A stretch of 5,888 bases of DNA from Deltaproteobacteria bacterium (GTDB taxonomy: Bacteria > Desulfobacterota > GWC2-55-46), in contig JACREV010000256.1 of the NCBI GenBank assembly GCA_016218095.1, forward strand, positions 1 to 5,888, written 5' to 3'. A program made the translations under genes and the position numbers. Position 1 is the stretch's first letter, and the number at the start of each line of letters is the position of its first letter. Below are positions 1-5,556 of the stretch, piece by piece. A model generated the notes under the pieces. That model ran no database searches. It saw nothing but the letters and a program-made list of their open reading frames with translations, and was not told the origin of the DNA.

Positions 1-782
1 CAAGCGGCGCGGCGCGGGTCGCATTCAACATCGCCGGAGGCCTCCACCACGCGATGCCGAACAGGGCCTCGGGGTTCTGCTACATAAACGACGCGGCTGT
101 TGCGATAAAGCGCCTCCTAGCCCTCGGAAAGCGCGTCGCCTACATAGACATAGACGCCCACCACGGAGACGGGGTCGAATACGCGTTCTACGACACCGAC
201 CAGGTGCTTACCATCTCTCTCCATGAGAACGGCCAATGGCTCTTCCCCGGGACCGGTTTCGTGGCAGACACAGGGGTGAATGCTGGAAAGGGCTATTCCG
301 TAAACATGCCCCTGCCGCCCTCGACACAGGATGGGCTGTATCTGAAGGCATTCAACGCCATAGTCCCGCCGTTCATAGAGGCCTTCGCGCCTGACGTGAT
401 AGTCACACAGCTCGGGGTCGACTCCTTCGAGACAGACCCGCTCACGCACTTAAGTCTTACGACGAACTCCTTTGAGAAGATGGTCTCCGCCTTCCGCTCT
501 TTCAATATCCCATGGGTCGCGCTCGGAGGCGGCGGCTATGACTTAAGCAACGTCGCGCGTGCGTGGACGCTCGCATGGGCGTCCATGAACGGGATTGAGC
601 CCCCTTTAGAGATACCGGCGGGGTTCCTCCAGCAGAACGGGGACATATTCCGGTCAAAGGCGCTCCGTGACCTCCCGCTCGCCCCGTTCCCGATGAGGGA
701 GGAGGAATTGAAGCAGGTCGAAGACGATATCTCCTTCCTGATAAATGATGTCCTGCCGCTCGTGAAGGCCGGGAAGGGCTGA
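1..782 (+). CDS. acuC: AcuC-family zinc deacetylase (class I HDAC-like), 5' end missing
   Basis: This is the C-terminal part of an arginase-fold, zinc-dependent deacetylase. It runs in frame from base 3 to the TGA at 780-782, 259 visible residues. The family is about 370-390 residues, so roughly 110-130 N-terminal residues lie outside the window; the internal ATG at 54 is not the start. Visible motifs, numbered from the first full codon, are GGLHHA (12-17, the catalytic His pair), GFCYINDAAVAI (24-35), DIDAHHGDG (49-57, metal ligands D51 and H53), HENGQWLFPGTG (74-85), QLGVD (136-140, third metal ligand D140) and GGGGY (175-179, transition-state Tyr). All catalytic positions are intact. HE-G-xLFPGTG and DPLTHL resemble Bacillus AcuC, the deacetylase acting on acetyl-CoA synthetase. 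The substrate here is unknown; acetyl-lysine is the default inference, acetylpolyamine less likely. It is a soluble cytoplasmic enzyme. A 206-base gap with repeats separates it from ald, so cotranscription is doubtful. Confidence 0.93.
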   Translation, partial: SGAARVAFNIAGGLHHAMPNRASGFCYINDAAVAIKRLLALGKRVAYIDIDAHHGDGVEYAFYDTDQVLTISLHENGQWLFPGTGFVADTGVNAGKGYSVNMPLPPSTQDGLYLKAFNAIVPPFIEAFAPDVIVTQLGVDSFETDPLTHLSLTTNSFEKMVSAFRSFNIPWVALGGGGYDLSNVARAWTLAWASMNGIEPPLEIPAGFLQQNGDIFRSKALRDLPLAPFPMREEELKQVEDDISFLINDVLPLVKAGKG

Positions 783-831
783 CGGGGCCTGTTGACTGGA
801 AATCCTAAAACTGGTAACTTGAAATGAACTG

Positions 832-851
832 CTCCGCGAAAGACTGCGGGG
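832..851 (+). other. Short GC hairpin after acuC
   Basis: CTCCGC (832-837) pairs with GCGGGG (846-851), six pairs including one G-T, around an 8-base loop. It lies about 50 bases after the acuC stop. No T-run follows, so it is not a standard intrinsic terminator. It may be part of the adjacent dispersed repeat. Confidence 0.35.
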
Positions 852-863
852 TATCTATCTATG

Positions 864-903
864 CTTCCCCTCCCTCGACGGGAGGGGATTGAGGGGAGGG
901 TGG
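864..903. repeat. C/T-rich palindromic intergenic repeat, copy 1
   Basis: CCCCTCCC (867-874) and GGGAGGGG (880-887) form a perfect 8-bp stem around TCGAC. A third purine-rich block, GGGGAGGG (893-900), could compete for the same C-rich arm. The 15-mer CTTCCCCTCCCTCGA (864-878) recurs exactly, in inverted orientation, at 4037-4051 after lysS. The form resembles dispersed palindromic repeats that I recall from intergenic regions of many environmental proteobacteria. The stem is strong but lacks a T-tract. It could be a REP-like element or a Rho-independent barrier between acuC and ald. Confidence 0.6.
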
Positions 904-931
904 ACTTCTCCCTCACCCATCAACCAGTCAA

Positions 932-947
932 AGGGTATTTAGACCCT
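932..947. repeat. Small inverted repeat upstream of ald
   Basis: AGGGT (932-936) and ACCCT (943-947) form a perfect 5-bp inverted repeat around ATTTAG, about 41 bases before the ald ATG. The position would suit an operator or part of the ald leader. Such short repeats are common by chance, and no promoter boxes fix its role. Confidence 0.25.
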
Positions 948-988
948 GATTCGTTTGCGCTCCTCGCGATTGACAAAAAAGGCCTCTA

Positions 989-2083
989 ATGATCATAGGC
1001 GTACCTAAAGAGATAAAAGACAACGAGTTCAGGGTCTCGCTCGCCCCATCCGGCGCGCGCGCCCTTAAAGACGCGGGCCACCGCGTCCTCGTCGAAAAAG
1101 ACGGAGGCTCCGGGAGCGCCATCGCTGACGCCGAGTACGCCGAGGCCGGGGCAGAGATAGTCTCCGCCAAAGACGCCTGGGGGGCCGACCTCGTCGTAAA
1201 GGTAAAGGAGCCGAGGCCCTCCGAATATGCCTATTTCAGAGACGATCTTTCCATATTCACATTCTTCCACCTCGCCGCAGACCCCTCTCTCGGCGAAGAG
1301 CTCATAAAAAAGGGTGTGACCGCGATCGCCTATGAGACCCTCGAAGCCTCCGATGGCTCTCTACCCATACTCACGCCCATGAGCGAGGTCGCCGGGAGGC
1401 TCTCTGTCCAGGTCGGCGCGCACTACCTCATGAAGACCTGCGGCGGACGGGGCGTGCTTTTAAGCGGCGTCCCCGGTGTAGAGCGCGGCAAGGTCGCCAT
1501 CCTCGGAGCGGGTGTAGTCGGAGAGAACGCCGCGCGCATAGCCGTCGGCCTTAACGCCCATGTCACCATGCTCGACACCCGGGCCGAGAGGCTAAGGCGG
1601 ATAGAGGAGATATTCGGCTCGACCGTCTCGACCTTATCGTCAAGCGCGCACAATATCGAGCTCTCGATAAAAGACGCCGACCTCGTCATAGGCGCGGTCC
1701 ACATCCCCGGCAACAGGACACCGAAGCTCATACGCAGAGATATGCTTAAGACCATGAAGCAGGGCTCGGTCATCGTCGATGTGTCGGTAGACCAGGGCGG
1801 TTGCGTCGAGACCATAAGGCCCACGACCCACTCAGACCCGGTCTACGAGATAGACGGCGTACTCCACTATGGCGTCGCCAACATGCCCGGCGCGGTCCCG
1901 AGGACCTCGACCTTCGCCCTGACCAACGCGACACTCCCGTACCTGCTGATGCTTGCGAAATTCGGGCCCGAAAAGGCCGTATCAATCGACGCCGCCATAA
2001 AAAAGGCCGTAAATATCCACAAAGGCAGGGTCACGCACCCAGGGGTCGCCATCGCCCTCTCAAAAGACTGCTACCCGCTATAG
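989..2083 (+). CDS. ald: Alanine dehydrogenase
   Basis: This enzyme catalyses NAD-dependent reversible oxidative deamination of L-alanine to pyruvate and ammonia in the cytoplasm. It is 364 residues long; the family is usually about 370. The N-terminal catalytic domain carries the opening motif GVPKEIKDNEFRV with substrate-binding R15, then KVKEP with K73, and TFFHLAA with H94. The Rossmann domain shows LGAGVVGENAA (172-182, GxGxxG), and D196 at the end of the second strand favours NAD over NADP. DVSVDQGGC (264-272) contains catalytic D268. PMSEVAGRLSVQVGAHYLM and YGVANMPGAVPRTST are further family signatures. An in-frame TGA at 971-973 excludes an upstream start. The Shine-Dalgarno is weak (AAAGG, 978-982, six bases from ATG). 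It stands alone, with no adjacent Lrp/AsnC regulator, and may supply pyruvate from alanine or alanine for the cell wall. The nicotinamide nucleotide transhydrogenase alpha subunit is related but larger and lacks this full set of alanine dehydrogenase residues. Confidence 0.97.
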   Translation: MIIGVPKEIKDNEFRVSLAPSGARALKDAGHRVLVEKDGGSGSAIADAEYAEAGAEIVSAKDAWGADLVVKVKEPRPSEYAYFRDDLSIFTFFHLAADPSLGEELIKKGVTAIAYETLEASDGSLPILTPMSEVAGRLSVQVGAHYLMKTCGGRGVLLSGVPGVERGKVAILGAGVVGENAARIAVGLNAHVTMLDTRAERLRRIEEIFGSTVSTLSSSAHNIELSIKDADLVIGAVHIPGNRTPKLIRRDMLKTMKQGSVIVDVSVDQGGCVETIRPTTHSDPVYEIDGVLHYGVANMPGAVPRTSTFALTNATLPYLLMLAKFGPEKAVSIDAAIKKAVNIHKGRVTHPGVAIALSKDCYPL

Positions 2084-2145
2084 AAAATCGCCGCCCCCGC
2101 ACCCCATCCGGTCCGCCCAAAACCTCAGAAAATCCGTGTTTTTTC

Positions 2146-2173
2146 TTGACTTTGGCCTTTTAAATAAGATACT
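2146..2173 (+). promoter_or_regulatory. Candidate sigma70 promoter upstream of lysS
   Basis: TTGACT (2146-2151, five of six to the -35 consensus) is followed after 16 bases by GATACT (2168-2173, four of six to the -10 consensus), inside an A/T-rich patch with a T-run just upstream. Transcription would start near 2180, giving a leader of about 290 bases that includes every hairpin before lysS. No other site in this gap has a comparable pair of boxes. Confidence 0.5.
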
Positions 2174-2218
2174 TTTAAACATTGCATCCCGGCCTTTGGA
2201 GGCCGCCCATTGAGGATA

Positions 2219-2342
2219 TTTGGGGGAAACTTTCTGTAGAAAGTTGTGCTCGGCGCACGGCCAGTTTCAATCGGAGCCCTTTAGTCACATGAAGGGGCCT
2301 TGCGATTGATATGACATTGCCAGTCCGGCACGGACCCCCAAA
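2219..2342. repeat. Composite palindromic element bounded by TTTGGGGG / CCCCCAAA
   Basis: TTTGGGGG (2219-2226) and CCCCCAAA (2335-2342) are perfect inverted ends 124 bases apart. Inside the left end is AACTTTCTGTAGAAAGTT (2228-2245), an 8-bp stem with a 2-base loop. Next come GTGC-T-CGG (2246-2253) paired with CCG-GCAC (2325-2331), 7 bp with one bulge, enclosing the hairpin at 2267-2309, so 2246-2331 can fold into a branched structure. The hexamer GCCAGT flanks that inner hairpin as a direct repeat (2260-2265 and 2319-2324). It could be a small non-coding mobile element, or a structured leader of lysS. No protein is encoded. Confidence 0.5.
2267..2309 (+). other. Strong bulged hairpin in the lysS leader region
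   Basis: TCAATCG (2267-2273) pairs perfectly with CGATTGA (2303-2309). A small internal loop separates this from a second stem, AGCCCTTT (2275-2282) with AAGGGG-C-CT (2292-2300), eight pairs with one bulged C and one G-T pair. The 9-base apical loop is AGTCACATG. Fifteen pairs in 43 bases is unlikely by chance. Whether it functions as RNA or as DNA cannot be told. Confidence 0.55.
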
Positions 2343-2400
2343 CCCCTTTCAAAGACTTTTAGTCCCGGAAAGACTAAAAATTTTTTGGGAGGGGGTTGGG
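2337..2400 (+). repeat. Long near-continuous hairpin just upstream of lysS
   Basis: Two arms of about 28 bases pair around the loop CCGGAAA (2365-2371). The inner stem is TTTTAGTC (2357-2364) with GACTAAAA (2372-2379). It extends outward through 2351-2355 with 2381-2385, 2347-2350 with 2387-2390, 2343-2346 with 2391-2394 and 2337-2341 with 2396-2400. The total is 26 pairs with two mismatches and one bulge (T2386). The TTTTTT at 2381-2386 lies after the inner stem, so the inner stem alone is terminator-like while the full fold hides the T-tract. It ends 68 bases before the lysS GTG. It may be a dispersed palindrome or a leader attenuator. Confidence 0.6.
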
Positions 2401-2468
2401 AGAGACTTTTTATATGGAAAGCCTCTCAATATCTAAAGGGCAAGAACATTGAAAGGGTCTCTATAATA

Positions 2469-3944
2469 GTGGAAAACAGGAGCGCTGAATCTTTATCCCG
2501 CGAGGCTAAGCTCAAGGAGCTTAAGGAAGCGGGGGTGAACCCGTATCCCAATGACTTCAAGCCCGAGGCGACCGCCGACGAGGTCGTCAGGGGGTTCGGG
2601 ACTCTTACAAAAGAAGAGCTCGAGGCCAAAAAGCACCCGGTCTGCATAGCCGGCCGTATCATGGCCATAAGGGACTTTGGAAAGGCGTCGTTCATCCAGA
2701 TACAGGACAGGTCCGGGAGGCTCCAGGCCTACATGAAGAAGGACCTCCTCGGCGAAGAGGGTTACGCCCTCTTCAAGAAGTGCGACGTAGGCGACATCAT
2801 AGGCGTGGGCGGCACGCTCTTCAGGACCCGCACGAACGAGCTCACGATCGAAGCGGCCTCGCTCAGGCTCCTTGCAAAGGGGCTCCACCCGCTCCCCGAA
2901 AAATGGCACGGGCTCACCGACGTTGAGGCGCGCTACAGGCAGAGATACCTGGACATCATGGTGAACCCCGAGGTGAAGGAGACCTTCCTCAAGCGCTCGA
3001 TGATAGTCCAGTACATAAGGGAGTTCCTCACCTCGCGCGACTACATCGAGGTCGAGACCCCGATGCTCCAGCCCATTCCCGGGGGCGCGGCGGCAAAGCC
3101 CTTCAAGACCTATCACAACGCGCTCTCCATGGAGCTCTACATGAGGATAGCGCCGGAGCTGTATTTGAAGAGGCTCGTCGTCGGCGGCATAGAGCGCGTA
3201 TTCGAGATAAACAGGAACTTCAGGAACGAGGGGATTTCCACCCAGCACAACCCGGAGTTCACTATGCTGGAGTTCTACCAGGCATATGCGACCTTCGAGG
3301 ACCTCATGGACCTTACCGAGGAGCTCATCTCCTCGCTCGTCATGAGGATACACGGCAAGCTCAAGATTTCGTATCAGGGCAACGAGCTCGACTTCACGCC
3401 CCCGTGGACGAGGATTTCGGTCTACGACGCCATAAGGAAGCACGCTAACGCGCCGGAGGAGATATTCACGGACAAGGCGAAGGCCCTCGAGTTCTCCAAG
3501 AAGCTCGGCATCGAGGTCGCCCCGGGTCTCAGCCACGGCAAGGTACTCATAGAGATTTTCGAGAATACCGCGGAGCACAGGTTCTACCAGCCGACCTTTG
3601 TGACGCTCTACCCGCTCGACGTATCTCCCTTATCCAGAAAGAACGAAAAAGACCCCTCGCTCGTCGACAGGTTCGAGCTCCTTGTGGCCGGGCGCGAGAT
3701 AGCAAACGCGTTCTCGGAGCTTAACGACCCCATCGACCAGAGGGAGAGGTTCGAGGGACAATTGAATGAGCGCGCCGCGGGCGACGCGGAGGCGCACGAG
3801 ATGGACGAGGATTACGTCCGCGCCCTCGAATACGGGATGCCGCCGACCGCCGGGGAGGGGATAGGCATAGACAGGCTCGTCATGCTCCTGACGGATTCCC
3901 CCTCGATACGCGACGTCATCCTCTTCCCACAGCTGAAGAAGTAG
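2469..3944 (+). CDS. lysS: Lysyl-tRNA synthetase, class II
   Basis: This enzyme charges tRNA-Lys with L-lysine using ATP, in the cytoplasm and normally as a homodimer. From the GTG at 2469 it has 491 residues, close to the usual 490-510, with the expected opening REAKLKELKEAGVNPYPNDF. An OB-fold anticodon-binding domain spans about residues 56-145 (AGRIMAIRDFGKASFIQIQD). The class II catalytic core follows. Motif 1 is about 180-213 (EVETPMLQPIPGGAAAKPF), motif 2 is 245-255 (FEINRNFRNEG, ATP-contacting R252), and motif 3 is about 464-487 (GIGIDR...RDVILFP). GREIANAFSELNDP is the typical LysRS lysine-site segment. A longer frame open to a TTG at 2385 would add 28 residues inside the long hairpin and match nothing in the family. 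The Shine-Dalgarno is weak and distant (GAAAGGG, 2451-2457). Nothing is missing, and this is not a PoxA/EpmA paralogue because the N-terminal domain is present. Confidence 0.98.
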   Translation: MENRSAESLSREAKLKELKEAGVNPYPNDFKPEATADEVVRGFGTLTKEELEAKKHPVCIAGRIMAIRDFGKASFIQIQDRSGRLQAYMKKDLLGEEGYALFKKCDVGDIIGVGGTLFRTRTNELTIEAASLRLLAKGLHPLPEKWHGLTDVEARYRQRYLDIMVNPEVKETFLKRSMIVQYIREFLTSRDYIEVETPMLQPIPGGAAAKPFKTYHNALSMELYMRIAPELYLKRLVVGGIERVFEINRNFRNEGISTQHNPEFTMLEFYQAYATFEDLMDLTEELISSLVMRIHGKLKISYQGNELDFTPPWTRISVYDAIRKHANAPEEIFTDKAKALEFSKKLGIEVAPGLSHGKVLIEIFENTAEHRFYQPTFVTLYPLDVSPLSRKNEKDPSLVDRFELLVAGREIANAFSELNDPIDQRERFEGQLNERAAGDAEAHEMDEDYVRALEYGMPPTAGEGIGIDRLVMLLTDSPSIRDVILFPQLKK

Positions 3945-3953
3945 GGGCGGCCC

Positions 3954-4017
3954 TTGCCGGGCAGGCAAATTCGTAAACGAACGGCAGAGATTCCATTTAC
4001 CCCGGAAGCTCCGTTCG
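3954..4017 (+). other. Hairpins just after the lysS stop
   Basis: TTGCC (3954-3958) and GGCAA (3964-3968) form a perfect stem nine bases after the stop codon. TTCGT (3970-3974) and ACGAA (3977-3981) form a compact palindrome. CGAACGG (3978-3984) also pairs with CCGTTCG (4011-4017), 7 bp, enclosing a TTCC/GGAA stem, so the last two structures are mutually exclusive. They may mark the 3' end of the lysS transcript. No T-run follows, so a standard intrinsic terminator is not supported. Confidence 0.35.
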
Positions 4018-4021
4018 AACC

Positions 4022-4058
4022 CTCTATCCTCTCCGGTCGAGGGAGGGGAAGGTTAGAG
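4022..4058. repeat. C/T-rich palindromic intergenic repeat, copy 2 (inverted)
   Basis: CTCTA (4022-4026) pairs with TAGAG (4054-4058). The stem continues through CCT (4028-4030) with 4050-4052 and CTCC (4031-4034) with 4045-4048, interrupted by one T-T mismatch and one bulged A, around a purine-rich loop. It contains TCGAGGGAGGGGAAG (4037-4051), the exact reverse complement of 864-878. The two copies differ outside this 15-base core, so they are diverged members of one family or a shared low-complexity motif. Confidence 0.5.
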
Positions 4059-4160
4059 AAATGCCTGTGGCATAAGCTGCGGGGAGGTTTTAATCGAAAC
4101 TAAATCTTCCCTTAACCGTTCCGGGTTACTTTAAAGGTGGCCGGAAATTTAAATTCTTTA

Positions 4161-4281
4161 AGGCTGCTCAAAAAGCTCCAGATGCGAGGCGTCGAGGAGC
4201 GAGGCAGGAGGCGTACTCTCTTTGTACGCCGCAGTGACGAGCGACGAAGACAACAAAGCAGGTGGACTTTTTGAGTAGCCT
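4161..4281. mobile_element. MITE-like palindromic element, 121 bp
   Basis: Terminal inverted repeats AGGCTGCTCAAAAAG (4161-4175) and CTTTTTGAGTAGCCT (4267-4281) match at 14 of 15 positions; the exception is a G/T pair that would still pair in RNA. The centre is a perfect 7-bp stem, GGCGTAC (4210-4216) with GTACGCC (4224-4230), around TCTCTTT, and the arms between show weaker complementarity. There is no open reading frame, so any movement would depend on a transposase elsewhere. TTTA lies directly outside the left end (4157-4160) and one base outside the right end (4283-4286), a possible but imperfect target duplication. I recall similar sequences scattered through deltaproteobacterial intergenic regions, but this needs a search. 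It ends five bases before the Shine-Dalgarno of the next gene. Confidence 0.7.
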
Positions 4282-4285
4282 GTTT

Positions 4286-4290
4286 AGGAG
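4286..4290 (+). promoter_or_regulatory. Shine-Dalgarno of the lol permease
   Basis: AGGAG lies three bases before the ATG at 4294. The match is strong though the spacing is short. It fixes the start, and the first residues (MSYELFIGLRYLKAKRK) match the family's usual N-terminus. The site sits immediately outside the MITE-like element, so the insertion spared translation initiation. Confidence 0.7.
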
Positions 4291-4293
4291 AGA

Positions 4294-5556
4294 ATGTCCT
4301 ACGAACTCTTTATAGGGCTCAGGTATTTAAAGGCCAAGAGGAAGCAGACCTTCATTTCGGTCATAACCTTCATCTCCATACTCGGGATAACGGTCGGGGT
4401 GACCGCGCTCATCATAGTCCTCTCGGTCATGAACGGGTTTGAGGAAAACCTCAAGGAAAAGATACTCGGCATAAACGCGAACATAATAGTAACCGAGCTC
4501 GGGCAACCGATGAAGGAGTACGGGACGGTAACGGACGACGTGAAAAAGGTCCCTGGCGTCGTCGGCGCGACACCTTTTACCTACAACCAGGCGATGATCT
4601 CGGCAACCGGCGGGGTCATAGGCGCGGTCATACGCGGGGTGGACCCGAAGACCGCCGGCGAGGTTACGGTCCTCCCCGAAAAGATAAAGAAGGGGTCGCT
4701 GGGGTCTCTCTCCGAGCCCGCGCGCGAGGGGGCGGAACATGTCCCCGGCATCGTCCTCGGCATGGAGCTTGCGAGGAACATAGACGCCGCGTTAGGCGAC
4801 AGGATAAACGTGATATCCCCGATGGGGACGATGACCCCTGCCGGGCCGGTGCCGAGGATGGCCGCCTTCAAGGTGACCGGCATATTCGAGGTCGGGATGT
4901 ACGAGTACGATTCATCGCTCGCCTTCATATCGCTCCCCGATTCGCAGAGGTTCTTCAGGATGGGGGACGCCGCCACGGGCGTGGAGGTCAAAATTGCCGA
5001 CATCTACGCGGCTGAGAAGATCGCCGACGACATCATGACTCACATCAAGGGGCCGTACTGGACGCGGACCTGGATGGAGATGAACAGGAACCTCTTCTCC
5101 GCCCTGAAGCTCGAGAAGGTCGCGATGTTCATCATACTCACGCTCATAATACTTGTTGCGGCACTGAACATCATCAGCACGCTCATCATGGTCGTCATGG
5201 AGAAGGGCAAGGACATAGCTATACTCAAGAGCCTCGGCGCGTCGTCAGGGTCCATCATGAAGATATTCATGATAGAAGGGGTCATAATAGGCGTTGTCGG
5301 AACCACGCTCGGGACCTTCTTCGGGCTCGTTACGGCCCTTAACCTCGAAGGCATAATAGGATTCGTCGAGCGCGCGTTCCACTTCAAGGTCCTGCCGCCG
5401 TCGGTCTACTACATAGACAAGTTCCCCTCGAAGGTCGACCCGGAGGTCGTCGCGATAGTCGCGCTCATATCCATAGGCATAAGCTTCCTCGCGACAGTAT
5501 ACCCCTCGTGGCAGGCCTCGCGCTTCGACCCCGTCGAGGGGCTGAGATACGAATAA
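4294..5556 (+). CDS. lolC: Lipoprotein-releasing ABC transporter permease, LolC/LolE family
   Basis: This is the inner-membrane permease of the Lol system. With the ATPase LolD it extracts lipoproteins from the inner membrane and hands them to LolA. It has 420 residues, against 399-414 for E. coli LolC and LolE. It shows the standard layout: a cytoplasmic N-terminus (FIGLRYLKAKRK), TM1 about 19-47, a large periplasmic domain 48-270, TM2 about 275-302, the cytoplasmic coupling segment EKGKDIAILKSLGAS (303-317) that contacts the ATPase, TM3 about 322-349, TM4 about 383-405, and the C-terminal signature YPSWQASRFDPVEGLRYE. The periplasmic stretch 174-189, with PMGTMTPAGPVP, resembles the LolC Hook loop that binds LolA. 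LolC-like or single-permease (LolF-like) identity is therefore favoured over LolE; this is inference from memory of the E. coli sequences. Other MacB-like permeases share the fold but not the N- and C-terminal signatures. No lolD is visible in the window, and the next gene overlaps its stop codon. Confidence 0.93.
   Translation: MSYELFIGLRYLKAKRKQTFISVITFISILGITVGVTALIIVLSVMNGFEENLKEKILGINANIIVTELGQPMKEYGTVTDDVKKVPGVVGATPFTYNQAMISATGGVIGAVIRGVDPKTAGEVTVLPEKIKKGSLGSLSEPAREGAEHVPGIVLGMELARNIDAALGDRINVISPMGTMTPAGPVPRMAAFKVTGIFEVGMYEYDSSLAFISLPDSQRFFRMGDAATGVEVKIADIYAAEKIADDIMTHIKGPYWTRTWMEMNRNLFSALKLEKVAMFIILTLIILVAALNIISTLIMVVMEKGKDIAILKSLGASSGSIMKIFMIEGVIIGVVGTTLGTFFGLVTALNLEGIIGFVERAFHFKVLPPSVYYIDKFPSKVDPEVVAIVALISIGISFLATVYPSWQASRFDPVEGLRYE

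Larger units (their letters stand above)
2084..2468. other. Gene-free gap between ald and lysS, rich in palindromes
   Basis: No plausible coding region is seen in these 385 bases. In order they hold a C-rich tract with no clear ald terminator, a sigma70-like promoter (2146-2173), a 5-bp stem with a 4-base loop (GGCCT 2191-2195 with AGGCC 2200-2204), a composite palindromic element (2219-2342), a long hairpin (2337-2400), then an A/T-richer stretch leading to the lysS GTG. Base composition is clearly more A/T-rich and patchy than the flanking genes. I see no T-box consensus and no lysine-riboswitch architecture. Confidence 0.75.
3945..4293. other. Gene-free gap between lysS and the lol permease
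   Basis: No coding region or RNA gene is convincing in these 349 bases. They hold hairpins after the lysS stop (3954-4017), a second copy of the C/T-rich palindrome (4022-4058), a small perfect stem (ATGCC 4061-4065 with GGCAT 4069-4073), an A/T-rich stretch with the palindromes CTTTAAAG (4129-4136) and AATTTAAATT (4146-4155), and a MITE-like element (4161-4281). No clear T-tract terminator follows lysS. The A/T-rich stretch around 4120-4160 is the likeliest place for a promoter, but I could not find a good pair of boxes. Confidence 0.7.

Noticed and set aside
792..820. TTGACT at 792-797 with TAACTT at 815-820 as a promoter for ald
   Set aside because: The spacing of 17 is right, but the -10 matches only three of six bases. 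It would also read straight into the palindromic repeat.
536..916. 126-residue minus-strand frame across the acuC end and following gap
   Set aside because: Most of it is antisense to conserved acuC sequence and the rest crosses the palindromic repeat. No start signal or recognisable domain.
970..998. TTGACA at 970-975 as the -35 box of ald
   Set aside because: A -10 box at normal spacing would fall after the ald ATG, no good -10 is present there, and a transcript from it would lack the start codon.
2127..2146. AGAAAA/TTTTCT stem with T-run as an ald terminator
   Set aside because: The stem is only A/T-rich with one G-C pair and would be very unstable. The T-run is better read as the upstream part of the promoter at 2146-2173.
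1801..2163. 120-residue plus-strand frame overlapping the end of ald
   Set aside because: It is out of frame within ald, its translation is arginine- and proline-rich with no domain, and it has no ribosome-binding site. It is a frame shadow.
2385..2468. Upstream TTG extension of lysS by 28 residues
   Set aside because: The added residues fall within and just after the long hairpin, match nothing in LysRS N-termini, and the GTG start already gives the normal family length.
2180..2468. Lysine riboswitch or T-box controlling lysS
   Set aside because: The hairpins do not form the five-helix lysine riboswitch layout, and no T-box antiterminator consensus is visible. Structure exists but not of these known classes.
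2493..3578. 361-residue open frame on the minus strand opposite lysS
   Set aside because: It lies wholly within lysS, whose protein is unmistakable. Long antisense frames of this kind are expected in GC-rich coding DNA. The translation shows no recognisable domain.
4011..4024. GTTCGAACC resembling a tRNA T-loop
   Set aside because: Its flanks do not form a T-stem, and no acceptor, D-arm or anticodon arm can be placed around it.
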